64,000 nucleotides of DNA from the NCBI RefSeq assembly GCF_014288055.1, contig NZ_JACOPK010000001.1, positions 248,001 to 312,000 of the forward strand, given 5' to 3'. Below, one piece after another: positions 27,819 through 36,055 of this stretch. Numbering within the stretch: position 1 is the first letter of the stretch; each line of letters opens with the position of its first letter. The DNA comes from Agathobaculum hominis (GTDB lineage: Bacteria > Bacillota > Clostridia > Oscillospirales > Butyricicoccaceae). The position numbers and the translations under genes are program-made. The notes below the pieces were generated by a model. That model saw only the letters and a list, made by a program, of their open reading frames with translations, did no database searches and was not told the DNA's origin.

Positions 27819-29777
27819 ATGTGGTACGAGATGGTGGAGAAACTGCTCCGGCAGCTTATGACACTGCTGCGCGTAGATACCTCGTATTTTGCGTCCCGCG
27901 TGCCGGTCGTCAAGGATATTGCCACCATTCTGCTGGCGGTCGGCTGGGCGCTGCTCATCGGCAATCTGGCGTATCAGGCATTACGCTCCATGGCCTCCGG
28001 TGTCGGCATTGAAGCCGAGGAACCGGGACGATTGTTTCTGCGAACGGCTATGTTCAGCTTTCTGCTTGTGTGCAGCAGGCAGATATGCGACATCGCGCTC
28101 AGCCTTTCCGCCGTTATCATGCGGATGCTGGAAGTGCCGAAAGCCGTGACTTTCACGCCATTCAACGAGGATTTCTTCAGCGAACTGCCAAACGCGGGCT
28201 GGCTGGTGGTCATCGTAGTCAATGTGTATATCCAGTGGCAGATCATCAAGCTGTTCTTCGAGGTCGCGGAGCGATATGTCATTCTATGCGTACTTATTTA
28301 CTGCGCGCCGCTGGCATTTGCAATGGGCGGCTCGAAAAGCACCGCAGAGATTTTCCGCGGCTGGCTGAGAATGTTTGCATCTATGTGTACGCTGATGGTT
28401 TTGAACGTGATGTTCGTGAAAATGCTGCTGTCCGCCATGTCCAATTCGCCAACCGGTGCGGCAATCGTGCCGTGGATCATGCTCATCACAGGCATTGTCC
28501 GCGTGGCGAAAAAGATGGACAGCATTATCCTGCGTATCGGACTCAATCCGGCTATCACCGGCGACCCGCTGGGGCATCATCACGTTCCGGGTATGCTCAG
28601 TGCCATGCTGGTGCATCACGCGGCATCGTTTATCAAAAATACAATCTCGAATCCGCCGCACCCCACCAATACGGCTGCGGCTCCGCCGTCCGGCCCGCTG
28701 GCCTATGGCATGGGCAGACAAGTCGGTAACGGACAGCCTTCACAGCTTTCTGCATCGTCTGGCAGCAGTACGCAGAACAATACGCAGCAGAACAGCAATT
28801 TTTCCTATGGTTCGTCTGCGCGGCATACTGTATCGTCCCATATGCCGCATCAATATGCAGACATCAGCATTGACGCAGACGATTTCACGGACGGCGATTT
28901 TGTGACCATGAGCAATCCGGCACATTCCGGTGCCGCGCGAATTACACCGGTCGCGCCGCAGATACGGCCCCTGCCGCATGATTTTGCGAAAACACCGCCG
29001 CCGGTTTCTCCGCAGTCCGCAAGACCGCCGGTTGTCCCGCACGGCGCATCGGCTGTTCAAGGAGCGCAGAATATCGGCACTTCACAAAATACACCGCAAA
29101 CCTCGGTGCATAGTGCCATGTCGCACGATTTTATTGCACCGCAGGCGGCGGAACATAGCGCGGAAAATACTTCGGTTCAGCCGCAGTCCATCGAACACAG
29201 CACACAGACCGAGAAAAACGGCGGCACGCATGGTCAGCAGTCCGGACGTATCAGTCCGGTAACACCGCCGCGTCCCGCAGGAATTCGTGAAGTGAAAACC
29301 GCAGAGCATACAGAAAATCATTCTTCTGCACAAACCAAGGTCAGCAGTTTTGGCCACAATACCGAAAATTATGGTTCCTCTGCAATCATGCAGACATCTG
29401 AACGTGCCGTAGCGTCGAAGGCTGCTCAACTTGGCGGCACTGCACAGAATGTAGAGTCGAGCCACAGAATATCTAATATGCAGTCTGTCCGATCGGATAC
29501 TGCACCGCAGGCAAAATACAATTCTGCTGCCGTCAAACCGGACATTACACCGCAGCGCAACCGCGGCACTTCTGCCGCCGCAAGACCGAATATTTCTCCG
29601 GTTTCACCCGTGAAACCCACAGTTCAGCCGCCGAAAGCACAGACTGCGCCGAAAAATCCCGTTTCACCGGTAAGTCAGCCGCGCACCTTGCGCCGCAGTG
29701 CCGAACCGGTGAAATCAAACAACATAATACCGCAGAACGGAGGTGAACGCCATGCAGGACGAAAACGCAAGCCGTAA
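27819..29777 (+). CDS. TrbL/VirB6-like conjugation channel protein
   Basis: Protein of 652 residues from ATG 27819. Five or six membrane segments fill the first 240 residues (for example ATILLAVGWALLIGNLAYQAL and WLVVIVVNVYIQWQIIKLFF); the remaining 400 residues are low-complexity, rich in Pro, Gln, Ser and His, and probably disordered. This matches TrbL/VirB6-type inner-membrane components of Gram-positive type IV secretion. The frame is open upstream, and ATT at 27774 (7 bases after AGGGGG) would add LEKLIKALFEWLAT, which looks like native sequence; the true start may be there, altered when the toxin-antitoxin module inserted. Confidence 0.87.
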   Translation: MWYEMVEKLLRQLMTLLRVDTSYFASRVPVVKDIATILLAVGWALLIGNLAYQALRSMASGVGIEAEEPGRLFLRTAMFSFLLVCSRQICDIALSLSAVIMRMLEVPKAVTFTPFNEDFFSELPNAGWLVVIVVNVYIQWQIIKLFFEVAERYVILCVLIYCAPLAFAMGGSKSTAEIFRGWLRMFASMCTLMVLNVMFVKMLLSAMSNSPTGAAIVPWIMLITGIVRVAKKMDSIILRIGLNPAITGDPLGHHHVPGMLSAMLVHHAASFIKNTISNPPHPTNTAAAPPSGPLAYGMGRQVGNGQPSQLSASSGSSTQNNTQQNSNFSYGSSARHTVSSHMPHQYADISIDADDFTDGDFVTMSNPAHSGAARITPVAPQIRPLPHDFAKTPPPVSPQSARPPVVPHGASAVQGAQNIGTSQNTPQTSVHSAMSHDFIAPQAAEHSAENTSVQPQSIEHSTQTEKNGGTHGQQSGRISPVTPPRPAGIREVKTAEHTENHSSAQTKVSSFGHNTENYGSSAIMQTSERAVASKAAQLGGTAQNVESSHRISNMQSVRSDTAPQAKYNSAAVKPDITPQRNRGTSAAARPNISPVSPVKPTVQPPKAQTAPKNPVSPVSQPRTLRRSAEPVKSNNIIPQNGGERHAGRKRKP

Positions 29778-30975
29778 ACGAGCAGTTGCGGCGGCACGCA
29801 TCGCACACGCCGCATGGTCCGGCGGACCGCACGGCGCGGCAGCTGCCACAGCAATCGAAGCCGGAAAGCATCTTGTGAGACCCATGCTTGCGGCAGTTAC
29901 CGTGATTTTCGGCTTACCGCTGCTGTTTCTCGCGGCAATACCGTGCAATCTTTTTGACGCGCCAAGCGTCAAATCTGCCGATATACAGGAAATGACCGCA
30001 CAGGCGCAGACACTGAACGCCTCGTGGAAACGTCAGCGGTCGCTGGAGCAGCAGGCCGTAGAACTGTTCGTGTCGCTCCTGCCGAAAGACCTCGGGTTCA
30101 TCTCGGTAGAAACCCGGCTCGGGAACACGAATGACTACTGGCAGATTGCCATTACATCAGTCCTGCACGAACAGGACGTTGCTCTGCTCGATGAGGACAA
30201 AATCGTGCAGACGATGAAAGACAAAATGCAGTACAAACTGGAACCGAAGTACACGGACGGCAAACTCGTCGGGTACATTCTGATGATTTACGACATGACA
30301 CCGGACGAGCTGATGGACAAGCTGGCCTTTGATGAACAGCAGCGCGACTGGGCGACATTGATTGCGGACACGATTGCAGACAGCGATTACGCCGCGCCGG
30401 TCGATTCCTCGGACAACACCGCAGACGAAGATCTGTCCGATATTGTATTCACCGGACGCGGAAATTCCAAAAATGTGGTGTATTTCAGCCAGTATGACAG
30501 CCGCTGGGGAAGTCAGATGTACGGCCGCACCAACACGATTGCGGGCGCAGGCTGCGGACCGAGTTCGCTTGCTATCTGCATTTCCACGCTGACGAACAAG
30601 ACGGTCACGCCGCCCGCGGTCTGCGAGTGGTCGGTCAAGACCGGCCATCGCTGCGAGGGTTCGGGCAGTTATCACAGCCTGATTCCGGACGGTGCGGCGC
30701 ACTGGGGCGTACCCTGCCACGGTATCGGGCAGAGCAGAAAACAGCTGATTCAGGCTTTGCAGGACGGGAAACTGGTCGTGGCGATCATGAGTCAGGGGCA
30801 TTTCACGCGCGGTGGGCATTTCATCGTGCTGCGCGGTATCACAAGCCAAGGCAAAATCCTGGTTGCGGATTGCGCCAGCTACGAACGCAGTCAAAAGGAG
30901 TGGGACATCAATATTTTTCTGAACGAGTGCAACAAGGGCTCCGCCGCCGGTGGGCCTTTCTGGGTACTGGGTTAG
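29752..30975 (+). CDS. membrane-anchored C39-like peptidase of the conjugation system
   Basis: Protein of 407 residues. ATG at 29752 follows GGAGG by 8 bases and overlaps the TrbL-like gene by 26 bp. One membrane segment (about 45-66) is followed by a helical region and a C-terminal papain-like C39-type domain: Cys in GAGCGPSSLAI, His in RGGHFIVLRG and Asp in VADCAS. Proteins here in other elements are cell-wall hydrolases of the VirB1/CHAP/NlpC type; this one may cleave peptide bonds in wall or adhesin instead. Confidence 0.83.
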   Translation: MQDENASRKRAVAAARIAHAAWSGGPHGAAAATAIEAGKHLVRPMLAAVTVIFGLPLLFLAAIPCNLFDAPSVKSADIQEMTAQAQTLNASWKRQRSLEQQAVELFVSLLPKDLGFISVETRLGNTNDYWQIAITSVLHEQDVALLDEDKIVQTMKDKMQYKLEPKYTDGKLVGYILMIYDMTPDELMDKLAFDEQQRDWATLIADTIADSDYAAPVDSSDNTADEDLSDIVFTGRGNSKNVVYFSQYDSRWGSQMYGRTNTIAGAGCGPSSLAICISTLTNKTVTPPAVCEWSVKTGHRCEGSGSYHSLIPDGAAHWGVPCHGIGQSRKQLIQALQDGKLVVAIMSQGHFTRGGHFIVLRGITSQGKILVADCASYERSQKEWDINIFLNECNKGSAAGGPFWVLG

Positions 30976-30984
30976 GAGGAACGA

Positions 30985-31281
30985 ATGGGAATTGAATATC
31001 GCAGCGATAAAATTCTAAAACTTAGAGTTTTTCGTGTAAAGCACCGTATTTCACTGGCGGAACTGGCACAGGCCAGCAGCGTGAGTATCCAGCGTATCAG
31101 TCAGATCGAGCTGATGGACTGTCCGCTGACACCACATATCGAAGAACAGCTCACGCGCGCACTGGAAGTCGTGCTGCTGCGCCGCAATGCCAACGCGGCC
31201 GCCGCCATCGCGGACTACCGCGAACAGAAAGGACGGCTGTTTCTGGCTGTTCCGGAAACCGAGGTGATTGCAGATGGATAA
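30985..31281 (+). CDS. small XRE-type helix-turn-helix protein
   Basis: Protein of 98 residues with a Cro/C1-like HTH: LRVFRVKHRISLAELAQASSVSIQRISQIELMDCP (about 12-46). GGAGGAACGA precedes the ATG. Its place inside the conjugation operon, overlapping the PrgI gene by 8 bp, suggests it regulates transfer genes or binds element DNA; this is inference. Confidence 0.8.
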   Translation: MGIEYRSDKILKLRVFRVKHRISLAELAQASSVSIQRISQIELMDCPLTPHIEEQLTRALEVVLLRRNANAAAAIADYREQKGRLFLAVPETEVIADG

Positions 31282-31654
31282 CGAGGATACTTACTTTATT
31301 CCGGCGAATTTCACCGATGCAGGCCGCGTATTCGGTATGTTTGAACTGCGCAACTGCATCGAAGCGGTCGTGCTCGCCGCGCCGACACTCGGTCTCTGTA
31401 TGCTGATCGCCCGTCAGCTTGCGGTGTCGCTCACGATAAAGCTGGTGATCTCGCTGTGCCTGCTGGTACCGGTCTGCGGCTTTGCGCTGCTCGGTATCCG
31501 TGACGACTCGCTCAGCCGCTTTCTCAGCGTATATTTCCGCTGGCGCAGACACCGCAGAATTATCTTGAACAAGGGAGGAATGATCAAATATGACCATAAA
31601 AGATGCGATTTTTGGCGTACAAAGCCCGCAAAAGCGCGCCGCTGCAAGCGATGA
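31274..31654 (+). CDS. PrgI/VirB3-like membrane protein
   Basis: Protein of 126 residues; ATG 31274 chosen over the frame's earlier in-frame codon because it matches family N-termini. Two adjacent membrane segments (about 30-75: IEAVVLAAPTLGLCMLIA and LVISLCLLVPVCGFALLGI) and the FLSVYFRWRRHRR block identify the PrgI family. It docks the VirB4 ATPase to the membrane. It overlaps the VirB4 start by 65 bp, so the last 20 residues share DNA with VirB4. Confidence 0.83.
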   Translation: MDNEDTYFIPANFTDAGRVFGMFELRNCIEAVVLAAPTLGLCMLIARQLAVSLTIKLVISLCLLVPVCGFALLGIRDDSLSRFLSVYFRWRRHRRIILNKGGMIKYDHKRCDFWRTKPAKARRCKR

Positions 31655-34250
31655 CCTGCAAGGCAGTCTGCCGATTGCAGATATAGACCGCGGCATCATT
31701 CACACAAGGGACGGCGGACTGGTCGGACTGTTTGAAGTGCTGCCAATGAACTTTTTCCTGCAAAGCACCGCAGAGCGTGTTCGTATCGTCGGCGCACTGG
31801 CCGCATGGCTCAAAATCGCGCCGAGCAGCGTACAGTTTCTCTGCCTGTCACAGCCGGTCGATGTGGAGCAGTACACGCGCCGTATGAACGAGTACGCCGA
31901 AACCGAAACGGACGCAAGCTGTCGCGCGTGTATTGAGGACAATATCGAGCAGGTGCGCGGCATGATCCAGGGCGGCGCGTTCACGACACGTTTTTTCGTG
32001 GCGTATCGCTTTGAGCCGGACATGGCTCCGGCGGCCAAGACACCCGAACAGCGTGCAGACGCGCTTTATCAGATTGCGGATACCGCCAAAGGCTATCTTG
32101 CCCGCTGTGGGCTGACCGTTGCAGAACCGCAGTACATCGACAATCAGATGGTAGAAACCGTCTTTTCCATGCTGTGCAAGCAGACCGCGCGGAACATCAA
32201 GCTGCCGGTGGATTTCCGGCTGATGATGGAGGACTATTTCGGTATTCCCACAGAGGATATGCCGGAAGAAACCGATGTTGAAGAAAATGCCGAAATTGCG
32301 GAACAGCCGACACGCAAAGAGAAAAAACGCAGAAAGAAGCGCCGCAAGCCTAAAAAAAGCAAGCTGAAATCCGAACAGTCAGACGGCACAACGCGCGTGA
32401 TGGACCTCATCTGTCCGTCCGCGATCGACATGACGCACCGCGACTATCTGGTGATAGACGGCGTGTATCACGCCTACCTTTACATTGCCGGTTACGGCTA
32501 TCAGAGCCTTGTGCGCGGTGGCTGGCTGGCGGCACTGGTCGGCATGGGTGATGGTATTTCTCTCTCGACAACCCTTCTTCGCCGTCCGCGCGAGAAAATA
32601 CTGCCGAAAGTCGCAAACTCCACCATCTGGAGCCGCAGCCGTATGCGTGATGTAGACGACACCCGCGCCGATTATGAGCAGATGGGCAGCGCGATTTACG
32701 CCGGACAGTACATCAAGCAGCAGATGAACACGGCAAACGAGGACTATTACGATATGTACACGCTCATTGAGGTCACGGCCGCAAATGAGGAATTGCTGCA
32801 TACTCGTCTGGCGGAGGTCGAACGCCTTTGCGCATCACAGGATATTATCTGCAAACGCTGTGACTACGTGGAGGAACAGGCGTTTCACTCATTCCTGCCG
32901 GTAGTCGCTCCTGCACCGGAGATCGCCCGCAAAGCCAGACGGAACACGCTGCTTTCCGGTGCGGCAGGCGCATTTCCATTCTATTCGATGGAGCTTTGCG
33001 AACAGAACGGTATCCTCATCGGTGAGGACCTGCGCAATCATGCGGTCTGTATGCTGGATATTTTCGACGGCAACCGATACAGCAACGCCAATATGACCGT
33101 TCTCGGTATGTCCGGTGCGGGCAAGACATACCTGCTGCAGCTCATCGCCATGCGCTATCGTCAGCAGAGTAAGCAGGTTTTCCTGATCGCGCCGTACAAA
33201 GGCTATGAGTACCGTGCGGCGTGTGAGGCCATCGGCGGTCTGTACATCAAACTCGCGCCGTCCTCTACGGACTGCATCAACTTTCTGGAAATCCGCCGCC
33301 GGACGCTGGACGTAAACGCCGAACTGACGCGCACCCGCACCCGTGAAGATTCTCTGCTTGCGGACAAGATCAGCCGCCTGCATATTTACTTTTCGCTGCT
33401 GCGGCGCGGTCTGACCGAGGACGAGAAAAGCTGTCTTGATGTGGAACTCATGCGGCTGTATGAGCGTTTCGGCATTACCCGCGATAATGACAGTCTGTAT
33501 GACGAATATGGCAATCTGAAGTCGCAGCCGACACCGGCAGACTTCTACGAATTACTGAACGAACGAGAAGAAACCAAATCGCTTGCCGGTATTCTCAGCC
33601 GTTTCGTGACCGGTTCGGCGGCAAATCTCGGCGGCATGACCAACATTGACATGAATAACAAATATATCGTGCTGGATATTTCGGAAATCGGCAAGGAACT
33701 GCTGCCGTTCGGCACACTTCTGGCGGCGGACATCTGTCTGGATTACTGCCGAATGTCACGCGCGGAGAACAAGGTGGTCATTCTCGATGAGGTCTGGTCG
33801 CTGATCGGCGCAGGCTCTAATGCACAGGCGGCGGAGTTTGTGCTGGAGCTGTTCAAGACCGTGCGCGGTTACGGCGCGTCTGCTATCGCCGCCTCGCAGG
33901 ACTTAGAGGACTTCTTCGCACTGGAAAACGGCAAATTCGGCAAGGCACTGCTCAACAACAGCCGTATCAAGTTTGCACTGATGACCGAACCCGAAGAGGC
34001 CGCGCTCATTCAGCAGCACTACCACCTGACGGACGAAGAAATGCAGATGCACGCCAATTTCACACGCGGACAGGCACTGCTCTGTGCAGGCCGCAACCGT
34101 TTGGGCGTGCAGATTATCGCATCGCCGCGCGAGCATGAGCTGATTACCACCGACCCGCGCGACATCGCTCGAATCCGCCAGCGGCAGCACATTGAAGAAG
34201 CGCGCCGCCGCAGACACCCGACAAAGGAGGAAGTTACGAACGATGAATGA
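31590..34250 (+). CDS. virB4: VirB4/TraE-family conjugation ATPase
   Basis: ATPase of 886 residues that drives type IV secretion. Seen: N-terminal docking domain, a Lys/Arg-rich insert (about 240-265), Walker A VLGMSGAGKTYLLQL (near 505-519), Walker B VVILDEVWSLIG (near 730) and the ASQDLEDFF block. GGAGG precedes the ATG. Full length for the family. Central gene of the transfer operon, overlapping the next gene by 8 bp. Confidence 0.95.
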   Translation: MTIKDAIFGVQSPQKRAAASDDLQGSLPIADIDRGIIHTRDGGLVGLFEVLPMNFFLQSTAERVRIVGALAAWLKIAPSSVQFLCLSQPVDVEQYTRRMNEYAETETDASCRACIEDNIEQVRGMIQGGAFTTRFFVAYRFEPDMAPAAKTPEQRADALYQIADTAKGYLARCGLTVAEPQYIDNQMVETVFSMLCKQTARNIKLPVDFRLMMEDYFGIPTEDMPEETDVEENAEIAEQPTRKEKKRRKKRRKPKKSKLKSEQSDGTTRVMDLICPSAIDMTHRDYLVIDGVYHAYLYIAGYGYQSLVRGGWLAALVGMGDGISLSTTLLRRPREKILPKVANSTIWSRSRMRDVDDTRADYEQMGSAIYAGQYIKQQMNTANEDYYDMYTLIEVTAANEELLHTRLAEVERLCASQDIICKRCDYVEEQAFHSFLPVVAPAPEIARKARRNTLLSGAAGAFPFYSMELCEQNGILIGEDLRNHAVCMLDIFDGNRYSNANMTVLGMSGAGKTYLLQLIAMRYRQQSKQVFLIAPYKGYEYRAACEAIGGLYIKLAPSSTDCINFLEIRRRTLDVNAELTRTRTREDSLLADKISRLHIYFSLLRRGLTEDEKSCLDVELMRLYERFGITRDNDSLYDEYGNLKSQPTPADFYELLNEREETKSLAGILSRFVTGSAANLGGMTNIDMNNKYIVLDISEIGKELLPFGTLLAADICLDYCRMSRAENKVVILDEVWSLIGAGSNAQAAEFVLELFKTVRGYGASAIAASQDLEDFFALENGKFGKALLNNSRIKFALMTEPEEAALIQQHYHLTDEEMQMHANFTRGQALLCAGRNRLGVQIIASPREHELITTDPRDIARIRQRQHIEEARRRRHPTKEEVTNDE

Positions 34251-34848
34251 ATTCGAAGGCAAACTGGAAAAGCTGACGCGGCTGACGAAAGCATTTGAGC
34301 AGGCAGACGATAGCAACAAGCGAAGCCATCTGGCGAATGAACTGCTCTGCACGTTGGAGAATACAACGCTCTCGGCGCGGCGGTATTACAGCTCGTTTCT
34401 CAAACCGGAAAAGCATGGCCGTGAGGCGCATATCCTGCCGCACCACGTCGAGAAACACTGCGCGGTGGAGGTCACCCGTGACGGCTGGACACACATTCGT
34501 CTGAATACGCTCCTGCAGAGCAACCGCCAGCGCGTGACCGGCTACATCGAGAGTACACTGCTTCAGATGCTGCATGACCACCGTGCGGCGGGCGGCACGC
34601 TCCCGTGGTACGACCGCACCTTTGTTATCATCACCGAACACACCGACCGCCGGTATACAGGCCGCACATTTGATCCCGACAACAAGGAATGGAAGTGCGT
34701 GACGAACGCGCTGAAAGGCGTTCTGTTCGAGGACGATGACAGCCGAACGGTCAGCCTGATTCTGGACAGCGTACCGGACGGAAAGGGCTTCACCGAGGTC
34801 CTTGCAGCCCCTTATTTTGAAGTGAAAAAAACGTGGATCGGGCGGTAA
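34243..34848 (+). CDS. conserved ICE protein with a RusA-like C-terminal half
   Basis: Protein of 201 residues; ATG 34243 follows AAAGGAGGAAG. The N-terminal half is helical with ENTTLSARRYYSSF. The C-terminal half has DPDNKEWKCVTNALKGVLFEDDD, which resembles the RusA nuclease core (Asp-x-Asp-Asn, then a helix with Leu-x-Gly and Asp-Asp). If real, a Holliday-junction or branched-DNA role during transfer would fit. I do not recognise the family with certainty. Confidence 0.6.
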   Translation: MNEFEGKLEKLTRLTKAFEQADDSNKRSHLANELLCTLENTTLSARRYYSSFLKPEKHGREAHILPHHVEKHCAVEVTRDGWTHIRLNTLLQSNRQRVTGYIESTLLQMLHDHRAAGGTLPWYDRTFVIITEHTDRRYTGRTFDPDNKEWKCVTNALKGVLFEDDDSRTVSLILDSVPDGKGFTEVLAAPYFEVKKTWIGR

Positions 34849-34854
34849 AAAAGG

Positions 34855-34894
34855 GACCTCTGCACGGGCGGTAGTACCGTCCGTGCGGGAGGTC
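34855..34894 (+). other. strong hairpin between the VirB4 cluster and the next gene
   Basis: GACCTC-GCACGG-CGGT pairs with ACCG-CCGTGC-GAGGTC (34855-34894), nearly perfect. No T-tract follows, so it may act as an RNA stabiliser or processing site rather than a terminator. A second stem AATTACCGC/GCGGTAATT (34994-35027) lies just before the next ribosome binding site. Together they fill the 199-base gap, which has no gene. Confidence 0.6.
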
Positions 34895-35047
34895 GAAATG
34901 AAATGACATTTTCGTTTCTATTTTCTTTCGTTATTGGAGAAAAGCAAGTAAAACCGATGCTGATAGTTCTCAATTTTTCAAAAGCACAAACTCAATTACC
35001 GCGACCTGGTAAGACAGGGCGGTAATTTCAGAAGGAAAGGTGATTAT

Positions 35048-36055
35048 TTGCGCGTACAAACCATACTGCCTGTGATGCGGCTCATCGGGTGGTGCAAGAA
35101 CATAGATTGTGAGTGTGAACACAATTTTCGCCGCATTTTCCGGCCGTCTGTTATGACCGCGCTGGTGCAGCAAAAGTATTTGCGGCCGTACTCGGCGGCA
35201 TACGGCTGGCGGCTGACACCGGCCGGTTATGCATGGCTCTCCGAACAGGGATTTCCCATGCAGGCAGACCGGCACACACAGCGTGTCAATCGCAGATTTG
35301 AAAACGCCGCTGTGATACTGACCATGTATGCCGCCGGCATTGACCCGTTCGCAAATTCGCTTGCTGCACTCCGGGAGAAAGGCGGGTACCTCTCGGCATC
35401 GGTGCTGCGCGGCAGAGAGGGACAGCACCCGATAGGCATCAGTCTCGTGTCCGGTTTCCTGCGGCTCGGCGGCACGATGTTCGCTGTGCATTATCCGCAG
35501 ACGGCACAGCGGGTTATCATTCAGCGCGAGATAGACTGTGCGCAGTCTGCCATGCTCGGCAGCGGCTGCACCGAGCAGGCGTATCTGCTGTGCGGGAGCA
35601 GCTACACGGATATTTACCGCGCACTGTTGGAAGAACAGACGAGCTGCACCGGCAAGCGCGTCAGCTACGCCCGGTTCTATCAGCAGATCAGTCCGGCATA
35701 TCTGCTACCGTGCAACAAGGACGGTGTATTGCAGCTTCGGCTGATGCAGGTGGCAAACTACCGTCCCCGTCTGGCGAAAATGCTCGGCGCACCGATAACA
35801 GGCACACTTTTATCCGACTGCGATTTCTTCAGCGCGGACTTTCAGTTTCCGGCCCGCATTGTCGCGGACATGGAGCTGCGTCAGGTATTCCGCGCGGCGC
35901 AGCAGGCACGAGCAGCAGGTTATCATGGTTTACTGCTTGCCGCATTTGAAAGTCAGAAGCGCTTTCTGTCGCAGATTTTTCCGCCGCCGTTTTTCCATGT
36001 TGCGGTGATCGACGAACAGGCTCTCTGTATTCTGGAAATGGGTGCTGACCTATGA
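35048..36055 (+). CDS. ICE protein with N-terminal winged-helix-like domain
   Basis: Protein of 335 residues from a TTG start after GGAAAGG. The first 70 residues look like a winged helix (RRIFRPSVMTALVQQKYLRPY and RLTPAGYAWLSEQGFP); the rest is unrecognised, with FENAAVILTMYAAG and PFFHVAVIDEQALCILEMG at the end. The overall plan resembles replication-relaxation or DUF5697-type proteins that precede the coupling protein. It overlaps the VirD4 start by 4 bp (ATGA), so it belongs to the transfer operon. Confidence 0.65.
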   Translation: MRVQTILPVMRLIGWCKNIDCECEHNFRRIFRPSVMTALVQQKYLRPYSAAYGWRLTPAGYAWLSEQGFPMQADRHTQRVNRRFENAAVILTMYAAGIDPFANSLAALREKGGYLSASVLRGREGQHPIGISLVSGFLRLGGTMFAVHYPQTAQRVIIQREIDCAQSAMLGSGCTEQAYLLCGSSYTDIYRALLEEQTSCTGKRVSYARFYQQISPAYLLPCNKDGVLQLRLMQVANYRPRLAKMLGAPITGTLLSDCDFFSADFQFPARIVADMELRQVFRAAQQARAAGYHGLLLAAFESQKRFLSQIFPPPFFHVAVIDEQALCILEMGADL

